Of a stretch of 64,000 nt of DNA, positions 9,505-17,870 are shown piece by piece. Source of the stretch: Listeria rocourtiae FSL F6-920 (GTDB lineage Bacteria; Bacillota; Bacilli; Lactobacillales; Listeriaceae); contig NZ_AODK01000006.1 of NCBI RefSeq assembly GCF_000525975.1, forward strand, positions 224,369 through 288,368, written 5' to 3'. How positions within the stretch are numbered: position 1 is the stretch's first letter; each line of letters starts with the position of its first letter. Under the pieces are notes generated by a model that had not been told where the DNA came from, did not search any database, and saw only the letters and a program-made list of their open reading frames with translations. Both the position numbers and the translations under genes were made by a program.

Positions 9505-11677
9505 ATGACTGAAAAACAAGTATTTAAATCCACATGGGCAGGAAAGGAACTAGCAATCGAAGTTGGTCAAATGGCAAAGCAAGCAAATGGAGCCGCGTTA
9601 ATCCGTTACGGCGATACAGTCGTTTTAACAGCAGCAGTTGGTTCAAGAAAGCCTAGACCAGGTGACTTTTTCCCGCTAACTGTTAACTACGAAGAGAAAA
9701 TGTATGCAGTAGGTAAAGTCCCTGGTGGATTCTTAAAGCGTGAAGGACGCCCAAGTGACCGTGCGACATTGACAGCTCGTCTAATTGACCGCCCGATTCG
9801 TCCACTTTTTGCTGAAGGGTATCGTAATGATGTTCAAATTACATCTACTGTGCTTAGTGTGGATCAAGATTGCTCTCCAGAAATGGCTGCGATGCTCGGT
9901 TCATCGATTTCTCTTTGTATTTCGGATATTCCTTTTGAAGGGCCGATTGCAGGTGTTGATGTTGGTCGTGTGAACGGCGAATATATCATCAATCCGAGTA
10001 TTGAGCAACACGAGCTAAGTGATATTAGCTTGACGGTTGCGGGAACAAAAGAAGCTATTAATATGGTAGAAGCAGGCGCAAAAGAAGTACCTGAGGAAGC
10101 AATGTTAGAGGCAATCATGTTTGGTCATGAAGAAATAAAACGCTTAATCGCATTCCAAGAAGAAATTGTTGCAGCAGTTGGCAAAGCGAAAATGGAAATC
10201 GAACTATTCGTACCAAATGCAGAACTTGTAGCTGAGGTAACTGCTCGTGCAGAAGCAGATATGAAAACAGCGATTAAAACCGAAGAAAAATTAGCACGCG
10301 AAGAAAATATCAATATACTAAAAGAAGCAGTCATCGCTGAATACGAAGCAAAAGAACTAGAGGACGCCGCAAAAAATTTTACCAGAAGTAAAACATATTT
10401 TAGAGATGCTTGAGAAAAATGAAATGCGTCGTCTAATATCACAAGATAAAATCCGTCCAGATGGTCGTAAAGTAGATGAAATCCGACCGTTATCATCGGA
10501 AGTCGGTATTTTACCGCGTGTCCATGGTTCAGGTTTGTTTACACGTGGTCAAACGCAAGCGCTTAGTGTATGTACATTGGCACCACTTCGCGAACACCAA
10601 ATCATTGATGGGCTTGGCCTAGAAGATTCCAAGCGCTTTATGCATCATTATAATTTCCCACAATTTAGTGTTGGGGAAACAGGACCCCGTCGCGCGCCAG
10701 GTCGTCGTGAAATCGGTCACGGCGCATTAGGTGAGCGTGCATTACAACAAGTTATTCCGAGTGAAGAGGATTTCCCATATACGATTCGTCTAGTCTCAGA
10801 AGTACTTGAATCGAATGGATCCAGCTCACAAGCAAGTATCTGTGGTTCAACACTTGCAATGATGGATGCAGGTGTGCCAATTAAAGCGCCTGTTGCTGGT
10901 ATTGCGATGGGACTTGTAAAACTTGGTGATGATTATACGATTCTTTCTGATATCCAAGGAATGGAAGATCATTTCGGTGATATGGATTTCAAAGTAGCTG
11001 GAACACGTGATGGAATTACTGCACTCCAAATGGATATTAAAATCGAGGGCTTGAGCCGTCAAATTTTAGAAGAAGCTTTAACACAAGCAAAAGCGGGTCG
11101 CCTGCATATTCTAGAACATCTCGAAGCAACAATTAACACGCCTCGCGAAACCTTGTCAGAGTATGCTCCTAAAATCGTTACAATCACGATTAAACCTGAC
11201 AAAATCAAAGATGTTATCGGGCCTGGCGGTAAACAAATCAATCAAATCATCGAGGAAACAGATGTTAAAATTGATATCGAGCAAGACGGTACAGTTTTCA
11301 TTGCATCTCAAGATGACGCGATGATTGAAAAGGCCAAAGCAATGATTGAAGAGATCGTTCGCGAAGTACAGGTTGGTGAAATCTATGATGGTAAAGTGCG
11401 TAGAATTGAGAAATTTGGAGCTTTTGTAGAATTATTCAAAGGCAAAGATGGCTTGATTCACATTTCTGAACTAGCACACGAACGCGTTGGTAAAGTAGAA
11501 GACATTCTAAAAATGGGTGATATTGTGAAAGTCAAAGTTACAGAAATTGACGATCACGGTCGCGTAAACGTATCTCGCAAAGCCTTGATTGAGAAAAAAG
11601 AAGGAAGTACAGAACAACCAAATCGTGCACCTCGTAAAGAAGGCTACAAGAAACCTTACAATAATGACAAAAAATAA
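9505..11677 (+). CDS. pnp: Polynucleotide phosphorylase (one extra base)
   Basis: 3'-5' phosphorolytic exoribonuclease and degradosome component. The restored protein of about 723 residues has the first RNase PH domain ([32 protein letters not shown]), a helical linker, the second RNase PH domain ([28 protein letters not shown]), a KH domain ([13 protein letters not shown]) and an S1 domain ([19 protein letters not shown]). The frame breaks at the A6 run 10371-10376: removing one A turns KNFT into [17 protein letters not shown], joining both halves inside the helical linker. Start ATG 9505 follows AAAAAGGAG. Confidence 0.95.
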
Positions 11678-11683
11678 TTAAAA

Positions 11684-11719
11684 GAAACCATCTGCCACTA
11701 CTGGTAGGTGGTTTCTTAT
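11684..11719 (+). terminator. Terminator hairpin after pnp
   Basis: AAGAAACCA and TGGTTTCTT form a 9-bp stem that continues inward with a few more pairs. It lies just after the pnp stop. The T tract is better on the minus strand, so it may act in both directions between convergent pnp and rsgA. Confidence 0.7.
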
Positions 11720-11724
11720 GTAAT

Positions 11725-11750
11725 AAAAAATCCCGCTGTTTCCAGCAGGA
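11725..11750 (-). terminator. Terminator of the rsgA paralogue
   Basis: On the minus strand TCCTGCTG, GAAA loop, CAGCGGGA is followed by TTTTTT (plus-strand stem 11731-11750, tract 11725-11730). An extended reading of rsgA would run through it, which supports placing the real stop before it at 11758. Confidence 0.9.
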
Positions 11751-11757
11751 CTTATTA

Positions 11758-12805
11758 CTATTTTTTTTCTCGCTTTTAAATTAGATTTGTACTGCGTCTC
11801 CAACGCTTTATGAACAGCTTTCCATTTCTGTTTCTCTGCGCGTTGCAAAGCAGGGTTATTTTTACGCTCGAAATAAGCCAATTCTCGCTTTAATTTAATC
11901 CAGTTAGCATAATGGACTTCCGATAGGCTACCATTCGTTAAAGCGTCTCGTACAGCGCACCCGGGCTCGCTACCGTGCTGACAGTTGCGGAATTTGCAAT
12001 CATGAGCCAGTAGCTCAATATCCTGAAAAGTTTCGCCAAGACCATCGCTCGCTTGACCAATCCCGAGTTCACGCATTCCTGGCGTATCAATCACCAGTAG
12101 TCCAGACTGCAATAAATGCAATTCCCGATGTGTCGTCGTATGCTTCCCTTTTGAATCATCTTCTCGAATTCCGCTTGTCTTCATTAGTGACTTCCCAGAG
12201 AGGGAATTGATAAAAGAAGACTTACCAACACCAGACGAACCTAGTAACACAATCGTTTCGCCAGGTTTCAAAAAACTTTCTATCTCATCAAAACCGCTTC
12301 TTGATAGATTATCAACTGCGAAAATCGGTACGCCGTAAGCAATCAACTCGATTTCTGTCACTACTTGTGCTACATTTTCGCTGAGGTCAGCTTTGGTTAA
12401 GATCACGACAGGTTTTGCACCGCTATCCCAAGCAATTGTTAAATAACGTTCTAAACGATTGATGTTAAAGTCATGATTCAGTGAACTTACGATAAAAACA
12501 TAATCAAAATTCGCTGCAACCAATTGTTCACCACCGCCCGGATCAGCTCGCTTGAACACTGTCTTCCGATTCATTACGCCATGAATGAGGGATGTGTCTT
12601 GCGGGTGGCTTTCCAGTGCCACAAAGTCACCAACAGCTGGAAGCTCCGTGTTCATTGCGCCCATAAAAGCAACATATTTTAATTTGGCCAAATGCTCGCC
12701 GTCATCTGATACAACTTTAAAAAAATCTTTAAAAACAGCCGTTACACGTGCCGGAATAAGTCCTTCCTGCATCGTTTGCGCCTCAAAAAAAATCTGTGAA
12801 TCCAT
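11758..12805 (-). CDS. rsgA: RsgA-type ribosome assembly GTPase (paralogue)
   Basis: Circularly permuted GTPase that checks maturation of the 30S subunit. About 349 residues: OB fold at the N terminus, then NKxD-type TKAD near 138, Walker A GSSGVGKSS, the switch DTPGMREL, and a zinc-binding tail C-X5-C-X-H-X5-C (CKFRNCQHGSEPGC). A T8 run at 11761-11768 (A8 in sense) carries one base too many; with seven the protein ends RKK at a TAG (11758-11760) followed by TAA. ATG 12805 is about 22 bases from the AAAGGAGC site at 12829-12836, so the start is uncertain; ATG 12772, the 12th codon, is an alternative. The usual housekeeping rsgA of Firmicutes sits beside prkC, so this may be a second copy; that cannot be tested here. 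Confidence 0.88.
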
Positions 12806-12828
12806 AATTATTAATAATCAATATTTTC

Positions 12829-12873
12829 GCTCCTTTATAAATAGGGGAGCATTAAATCAAATCAAACGCTCCC
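12829..12873 (-). promoter_or_regulatory. Mutually exclusive hairpins before rsgA
   Basis: On the minus strand three elements follow each other: A = GGGAGC (12873-12868), B = GCTCCCC (12850-12844) and C = GGAGC (12833-12829). C is part of the only good Shine-Dalgarno sequence, AAAGGAGC. A can pair with B (6 bp), or B can pair with C (5 bp), hiding the Shine-Dalgarno. This is the geometry of a translational attenuator. Confidence 0.5.
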
Positions 12874-12888
12874 AAAATGTGATTGTTG

Positions 12889-12918
12889 TTAGTGTTCGAA
12901 AATTTTTACAATATCCAT
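12889..12918 (-). CDS. Putative nine-residue leader peptide of rsgA
   Basis: ATG at 12918-12916 opens MDIVKIFEH followed by TAA at 12891-12889. AAAGGATG (plus 12926-12933) precedes the start at normal spacing. It lies between a good promoter and the competing hairpins. Its stop is 15 bases before hairpin element A, so a ribosome ending or pausing there would sit over A and favour the B-C pairing. Too short to judge by coding statistics; proposed from arrangement only. Confidence 0.4.
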   Translation of the reverse strand: MDIVKIFEH

Positions 12919-12953
12919 AATTCATCATCCTTTCATAATGGGAATTCTGTCTT

Positions 12954-12983
12954 ATTATAGCACATTGGCAGTGTTGTAGACAA
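12954..12983 (-). promoter_or_regulatory. Promoter of the rsgA paralogue
   Basis: On the minus strand TTGTCT (plus 12978-12983) and TATAAT (plus 12954-12959) are 18 bases apart, and a TG one base before the -10 gives an extended -10. It places the transcript start about 30 bases before the leader peptide. Confidence 0.65.
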
Positions 12984-12984
12984 T

Positions 12985-13020
12985 AAAAAACAGGAAAGCT
13001 CTAAATTAGCCTTCCTGTTT
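12985..13020 (-). terminator. Terminator of the MltG-like membrane protein gene
   Basis: On the minus strand ACAGGAAGGCT and AGCTTTCCTGT form a long stem followed by TTTTT. It lies 12 bases after the stop of the gene ending at 13032. Confidence 0.85.
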
Positions 13021-13031
13021 TCCAGTGGTTA

Positions 13032-13514
13032 TCAGTTTTTATGTGTAATAATTTTTGCAATTTGATCTGCCGTCATGTTACTGTCTACTGCGTAGCTTCC
13101 ATCACGAACATATTTTTCGTAGTTGTTTGAACGAAGGAATTTATCGAATTCAGCACCAGACTTAATGATACCGGCGAATTGCAATTCATTTCCTGCTTTA
13201 GAAGACGGATCTCCTTTTTTGATAACAAGCGTAAATTTCTTCACTTGTTTTGCTTTTTCTTGTTCCGCTTTTTTCTTAGCTGCTACTGCTTTTTGTGCCT
13301 CAGCTGCTTGTGATTTGGCTAATTCTTGAGATGCAAGTAGGTCTTCGTATTTTTTCTTGTAATTCTCGCTGTCATCTGTTTTAGCAGTAGTAGTAGTTTT
13401 TGGTTCCGCTGATTTCTCTGCTTGTGCGCTTGACGAGAAGAATGTATCGAAGACAAGTAAGAGCACTGCTGAAATCAAGAATCCTAACGCCAGCATGCGA
13501 AGTGATTGTTTCAT
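13032..13514 (-). CDS. Membrane-anchored protein with MltG-like C-terminal domain
   Basis: 160 residues. A membrane segment at about residues 7-26 anchors it, followed by a Ser/Thr-rich stretch, a Lys/Glu/Ala coiled coil at about 48-90, and a C-terminal region of about 65 residues. That region (VIKKGDPSSKAGNEL, IIKSGAEFDKFL, YVRDGSYAVDSNMTADQIAKIIT) resembles the LysM-like N-terminal part of the YceG/MltG endolytic transglycosylase family. The catalytic MltG domain is absent, so enzyme activity is unlikely; a wall-linked scaffold role is inference. An orthologue sits at the same place in Listeria. It is read with the next gene upstream (13548-13904). Confidence 0.75.
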   Translation of the reverse strand: MKQSLRMLALGFLISAVLLLVFDTFFSSSAQAEKSAEPKTTTTAKTDDSENYKKKYEDLLASQELAKSQAAEAQKAVAAKKKAEQEKAKQVKKFTLVIKKGDPSSKAGNELQFAGIIKSGAEFDKFLRSNNYEKYVRDGSYAVDSNMTADQIAKIITHKN

Positions 13515-13547
13515 TTTCTTATTTCCTCCCTATATAGTATCTAAAAT

Positions 13548-13904
13548 TTAATGAGCGACATATTCAGCAATTATTTCATTTACTTGTTCTTCTGAAAGTT
13601 CCGATTGTGTAACAATTTCTTCTATTGTGACGCCAGAAGTGTACAAAGTAATAATTTGTTTTTTTCTTAAGTCACGCAGTTTTTTGCTTGATGTGCGAAC
13701 AGGAGTGACCGTGTCAGCATCGATTTTTAATGTATTTTCTAGAGTAGACACACGTTTTTTTTTTAATTCGAAGTTCTCTTGCATTAATTGAGACGCGATT
13801 TCTTCCATCTCATTTTCTATCTGTTTACTATTTCCTTTTTGCATAAATGAAAGCAAGAATAGGACGACAGCACAGGCAAGAAGAATTATGATTAGAACAG
13901 TCAT
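13548..13904 (-). CDS. Small membrane protein with coiled coil and HTH-like end
   Basis: 118 residues: one N-terminal transmembrane segment (about 2-21), a coiled-coil stretch (IENEMEEIASQLMQENFELKKK), a linker, and a C-terminal helix-turn-helix-like region (KKQIITLYTSGVTIEEIVTQ) of the kind found in DUF6115-type proteins. I do not recognise a function. The start ATG follows GAGGTG at somewhat long spacing. It is 33 bases upstream of the MltG-like gene on the same strand, so both are probably cotranscribed. Confidence 0.7.
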   Translation of the reverse strand: MTVLIIILLACAVVLFLLSFMQKGNSKQIENEMEEIASQLMQENFELKKKRVSTLENTLKIDADTVTPVRTSSKKLRDLRKKQIITLYTSGVTIEEIVTQSELSEEQVNEIIAEYVAH

Positions 13905-14021
13905 TGTGTTAATAACACCTCTTTTCCCTAAACTCTACTTCTATTTATAGCATAAATTCAGCCAAAAACATAGTCAAAAATCAATATTGTAAACAAAATA
14001 AAAAGAAAAGCTTAGGAATCC

Positions 14022-14053
14022 TTGCCTAAAGCCCTTAAAAATGATATTATAAT
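14022..14053 (+). promoter_or_regulatory. Candidate promoter of rpmG
   Basis: TTGCCT (14022-14027) and TATTAT (14045-14050) are 17 bases apart; an overlapping TATAAT is at 14048-14053. The rpmG start is about 50 bases further. Confidence 0.5.
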
Positions 14054-14102
14054 ACAGGTCTGATAAATAATTCAGTTTGATTAGAGTTTGGAGGGAAATA
14101 GA

Positions 14103-14252
14103 ATGCGTGTTAATATTACTTTAGAATGCACTGAGTGTGGCGATCGCAATTATATCACTACTAAAAACAAACGTGAAAATCCGGAACGTATTGAATTAAA
14201 AAAATATTGTCCAAGATTGCGCCGTGTTACTTTACACCGCGAAACTAAGTAA
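14103..14252 (+). CDS. rpmG: 50S ribosomal protein L33
   Basis: 49 residues, [19 protein letters not shown] at the start and a VTLHRETK end. The first zinc-type pair CTEC is present; the second pair has only one cysteine, reading YCPRL instead of CxxC. This resembles the zinc-free or zinc-poor L33 variants of Firmicutes. It follows GGAGGG and ends at a strong terminator. Confidence 0.96.
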   Translation: MRVNITLECTECGDRNYITTKNKRENPERIELKKYCPRLRRVTLHRETK

Positions 14253-14282
14253 GCAGCAGGATTTCCACCTGTTGCTTTTTTT
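14253..14282 (+). terminator. rpmG intrinsic terminator
   Basis: GCAGCAGG (14253-14260) pairs with CCTGTTGC (14268-14275), one G-U pair, followed by seven T. Confidence 0.93.
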
Positions 14283-14314
14283 ATTAGCAAAACATACGTA
14301 GAGGGGGAGAATGG

Positions 14315-14869
14315 ATGGCAACCAAAGAAATGTTGCGCAAGCATATACTAGAAGAACTAAGTGAAATGGATAAAATTACATACGAACAGCGCTCACAATC
14401 AATCGCAGAGCAATTATTTCAAGAAGAGACATGGAAAAATGCAAAAAATATCGGCATTACAATTGCTAGATTTCCAGAAATAGCAACACAAGCAATTATC
14501 GAACGTGCATGGCAAGATGGAAAAACAGTATCCATACCAGAAACAAATAACAAAACGAAAGATATGCAATTTCGGATTTATAAAGATGGTGATGAGCTTT
14601 GTAAGAAAGCGCTAGGGTTATATGAACCCACAGAACACGCCATCATTGCACCAAAAACAACGATTGATTTGTTAGTCGTTCCAGGTGTCTTATTCCGTGA
14701 AGATGGCTACCGAATTGGATTTGGCGCTGGTTTTTATGACAGATACTTAGCGGACTACCAAGGAAATACAATTTCGCTCTGCTACTCCAATCAAATAACC
14801 CTTAATTTGATACCAGAATCCCACGATGTACCAGTTCAAAAATTAGTGATTGAAAATAATATGAAATAA
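14315..14869 (+). CDS. yqgN: 5-formyltetrahydrofolate cyclo-ligase
   Basis: Converts 5-formyl-THF to 5,10-methenyl-THF with ATP. 184 residues with the family motifs: N-terminal KHILEELSEM helix, the PGVLFREDGYRIGFGAGFYDRYL block near residue 128 that binds nucleotide and folate, and ILVVPGV-like strand. The start ATG at 14315 is chosen over ATG 14311, which is in another frame; GAGGGGGAG precedes both. It feeds the same folate pool used by gcvT and folD in this window. Confidence 0.93.
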   Translation: MATKEMLRKHILEELSEMDKITYEQRSQSIAEQLFQEETWKNAKNIGITIARFPEIATQAIIERAWQDGKTVSIPETNNKTKDMQFRIYKDGDELCKKALGLYEPTEHAIIAPKTTIDLLVVPGVLFREDGYRIGFGAGFYDRYLADYQGNTISLCYSNQITLNLIPESHDVPVQKLVIENNMK

Positions 14870-14964
14870 TAGCAGAAAATCGGCGGGGATTGATTTACAA
14901 TGTTCGCTTTTTTGCGTATAGTAGTACTTATAAACAGGATATTAAAAGAAAGCAGGGAATTTTT

Positions 14965-16513
14965 TTGAGCCTCCAAGAACAGTATATTTTTTGGCGCTTA
15001 ACTAGCTATTTTCTCATTGAGGAAGGATACAGACTCATCCACCTCCATGAGAAAAAACAGGAATTATGGCTAGATAATCCAACCCAAAAGAAACGACCGG
15101 TTATTCGAATTCAAATGAAAGAACTCAGTTGGTCAAGTGTTGTCGAGCGAGACATTGAGCACGTAATGCGCGTTTGCGAAGATTTGCGCAAACAAATGGG
15201 ACGATTGAAACTACCATTAATCAATATTTACATCACCCCCTTCAAACCAGTTGGAAACATTTCAGAATGGTTCGATCAACCACTTCAATCAGAAAATGAG
15301 AAAATAAGTCTGAACAACATTTTAATCGATTCAGAGAATGCTACAGACCAGCTAAAACAAATGGAAACAGAGCTAGGTATACCAGCCAATACTTTCGAAG
15401 TTCCTACCGAATTAGACGAAAGTAGTATCACAAATGAACGTAGTGTAGTTATTAATTATATCACTACAAAAGTAAGTGACGAACAAGTACAAGCACGCAA
15501 AGAAAAGCCATATGTAACCTATATTTTACTAGCGATTCAAATTGCCGTCTTTTTAATTATGACGTTTACAGGAGGCACGAGCAGCAATACATTCAACCTC
15601 GTCAGGTGGGGAGCCAAATTTAATCCGCTCATATATGCAGGAGAATGGTGGCGCTTTATCACACCTATGTTTATCCATATCGGGTTATTGCATTTGCTGA
15701 TGAACTCTGTGGTTCTCTATATCATAGGTCCAATGGCAGAAAAGCTTTATGGCAAATGGCGCTATGCCTTGATTTACTTCTTATCAGGAATTACAGGGGT
15801 CGTGGCGAGCTTTGTTTTCAACATCAATGTAGCTACCGGTGCAAGTACAGCAATCTTTGGTATTTTTGGAGCTTTGCTATATTTAGTCGTTTTGAAACCT
15901 CATATTTATGCAAAATCATTAGGAATAAGCATTGCAGGACTAGTTGTCGTCAATTTAGTTGTCGATTTGTTCTCACAAGGTATCGATTTAGCAGGTCATA
16001 TTGGTGGTTTAGTAGGTGGATTCCTAGTTGCAGGAGCTTTATCCATGCCTCATCAATACTTCCACTGGCGCCGAATTCTTTACGGAGCTTCCGCTATTTT
16101 GCTCACTGCTTTTTTCCTGTGGTTTGGCTTTGACAAAGGGAAACATCCTTATGATCCGCAAAACGCGAATGCTGTAGCAGGCGCTTTTATTCAAAATGAA
16201 GATTATGAAACCGCACAAAAAATCTTGCAGCAACTTCAAGTTTCTGGTAGCGCAGACGGCCTTACTTTTACAAATTTAGCAGTCATTGCTACGATTGAAG
16301 AGAACAATCAAGAGGCAGCAAATTTTGCAAGAGAAGCCATTGCACAAGAAAACTTTAATCCGCATGCGCACTTCTTACTAGCTCGTAGCTATGAAATGCA
16401 AGGGGATATTGAAGCAGCGTTAAGAGAAGCCACTATAGCAGTCGAACAGCAAAATACAGAAACATACGCCCAGTATAAAAAAATATTTAGAAAGCAAAAT
16501 TCAAATAAGATAA
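14965..16513 (+). CDS. gluP: Rhomboid intramembrane serine protease GluP
   Basis: YqgP/GluP cuts membrane proteins within the bilayer; in B. subtilis it works with FtsH. About 515 residues: cytosolic N-terminal domain (1-190), rhomboid core with the catalytic serine in GASTAIFG (about residue 294) and histidine in GHIGGLVGG (about 345), then TPR-like repeats. The TTG at 14965 is preferred as start because homology begins at LSLQEQYIFWRL and CAGGGA lies upstream. An A7 run at 16477-16483 has one base too many; with six A the protein ends YKKYLESKIQIR at TAA 16511. As given, the frame wrongly runs on into yqgQ. Confidence 0.9.
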
Positions 16514-16524
16514 GAGGTATTATT

Positions 16525-16737
16525 ATGAAAACAGTCTATGATGTGGCTCAGTTGCTGAAGAAATATGGTATTATCGTATATCTTGGCAAGCGTCAATGGG
16601 ATATCGAAATGATGGAATACGAGCTGACCGAACTGTTTAAACATAAATTGCTTGATCGTGAAGTCTATGCCTGCGCAAGGTCCATTCTTAAAGTAGAATT
16701 AGATAAAGAGAAGGCAAAAAATAAAGTAGTAGATTAG
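16525..16737 (+). CDS. yqgQ: YqgQ family protein (DUF910)
   Basis: 70 residues starting MKTVYDVAQLLKKYG, with YLGKRQWDIEMMEYEL in the middle, matching the small helical YqgQ family found between gluP and glcK in Bacillus and Listeria; suggested to bind nucleic acid, without firm function. It has its own AGAGG seven bases before ATG 16525, which shows it is a separate gene even though the raw frame joins it to gluP. Confidence 0.85.
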   Translation: MKTVYDVAQLLKKYGIIVYLGKRQWDIEMMEYELTELFKHKLLDREVYACARSILKVELDKEKAKNKVVD

Positions 16738-16750
16738 GAGACATGTGAAA

Positions 16751-17722
16751 ATGGAAAAGAAATTAATTGGCGTTGACCTTGGTGGCACAACTGCAAAAAT
16801 CGCAATTTTAACAACCGATGGGAAAATTGAGGAAAAGTGGTCTGTCAAAACGGATATTTCAGATGAGGGTTCTCACATAGTTCGAAATATCGGTGATAGT
16901 ATCAACCAAAAATTAACGGATTTAAAATTGGATAATGACATTTTCTATGGTATTGGAATGGGCACACCTGGAACTATCAACTACGAAACAGGGACTGTAA
17001 AAGGTGCATACAATCTCAATTGGGCGAAGGAGCAAAATGTAGCGGAGAATCTTAAAAGTATCACCGGCCTTGATATTCATTTAGATAACGATGCTAATAT
17101 CGCAGCTGTGGGAGAAAGGTGGCAAGGCGCCGGAGAGGGTTCAGCAAATGTGTTTTTTGTAACATTAGGAACCGGTGTTGGTGGTGGGATATTTGCAGAA
17201 GGAAAAATCCTTCACGGTGCAAAAGGAGCGGCTGGTGAAATTGGTCATATTACTGTAGACACTAGTAAACAAGCCTATGACTGCACCTGTGGGAAAAAGG
17301 GGTGCTTAGAAACAATTGCCTCTGCTACAGGAATCGTGCGCGTAGCAAAAGACTTAGCTAAATCTTTTGAAGCTGAGTCAAAGCTAAAAGATTTTATTCA
17401 AGAAGGAACAGAGGATGTTACCTCTAAATTGATTTTTGACCTTGCCGCAGAGGGGGATAAGCTAGCAAAACAAGTGATTGATTATATTTGCTTCTACCTA
17501 GGCTTGGCATGTAGCCACATTGGTAATATGCTCAATCCTGAAAAAATCATTATCGGTGGTGGTGTTTCAGCTGCAGGCGATGCACTTTTAAAACCGATTC
17601 AAAACTATTTTGAAGGTATGGTTTTCCCAGCTGTTCGAGAATCAACATCCATTTCAATCGCGACACTAGGAAATGATGCGGGTGTCTTAGGCGCAGCATG
17701 GTTAGCTTTGCCCTCTGAATAG
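16751..17722 (+). CDS. glcK: Glucokinase, ROK family
   Basis: Phosphorylates intracellular glucose to glucose 6-phosphate. 323 residues: phosphate-binding LIGVDLGGTTAKIAIL at the start, catalytic LDNDANIAAVGE near residue 114, EIGHIT and the ROK zinc motif CTCGKKGC near 178, and IIGGGVSAAG near the end. ATG 16751 lies 10 bases after GGAG; GTG 16745 is an in-frame alternative with tight spacing. The gluP-yqgQ-glcK order is conserved. A hairpin terminator follows. Confidence 0.95.
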   Translation: MEKKLIGVDLGGTTAKIAILTTDGKIEEKWSVKTDISDEGSHIVRNIGDSINQKLTDLKLDNDIFYGIGMGTPGTINYETGTVKGAYNLNWAKEQNVAENLKSITGLDIHLDNDANIAAVGERWQGAGEGSANVFFVTLGTGVGGGIFAEGKILHGAKGAAGEIGHITVDTSKQAYDCTCGKKGCLETIASATGIVRVAKDLAKSFEAESKLKDFIQEGTEDVTSKLIFDLAAEGDKLAKQVIDYICFYLGLACSHIGNMLNPEKIIIGGGVSAAGDALLKPIQNYFEGMVFPAVRESTSISIATLGNDAGVLGAAWLALPSE

Positions 17723-17731
17723 TTTTATGTT

Positions 17732-17790
17732 AGCTAGGTTGTATCATTGGCGTCAACATAACGCTTATGGTCTCTCTAGCTTTCTTTTTG
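17732..17790 (+). terminator. glcK terminator
   Basis: AGCTAG (17732-17737) pairs with CTAGCT (17776-17781) around an inner GGCGT/ACGCT stem, followed by TTCTTTTTG. Confidence 0.7.
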
Positions 17791-17805
17791 TTATTTTGGA
17801 AGTTT

Positions 17806-17831
17806 GTTTCACTTTCTTGTTGTCAGGGTAA
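17806..17831 (+). promoter_or_regulatory. Candidate sigma-B promoter of the YqgU-like gene
   Basis: GTTTCA (17806-17811), 14-base spacer, GGGTAA (17826-17831) fits the sigma-B pattern (GTTTAA, N12-15, GGGTAT) with two deviations. A weaker sigma-A reading TTGTTG, 17, TATCTT overlaps. Confidence 0.4.
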
Positions 17832-17870
17832 AATAGTAATATCTTATTAGCATGAGGAGGCAGAGGGAAG

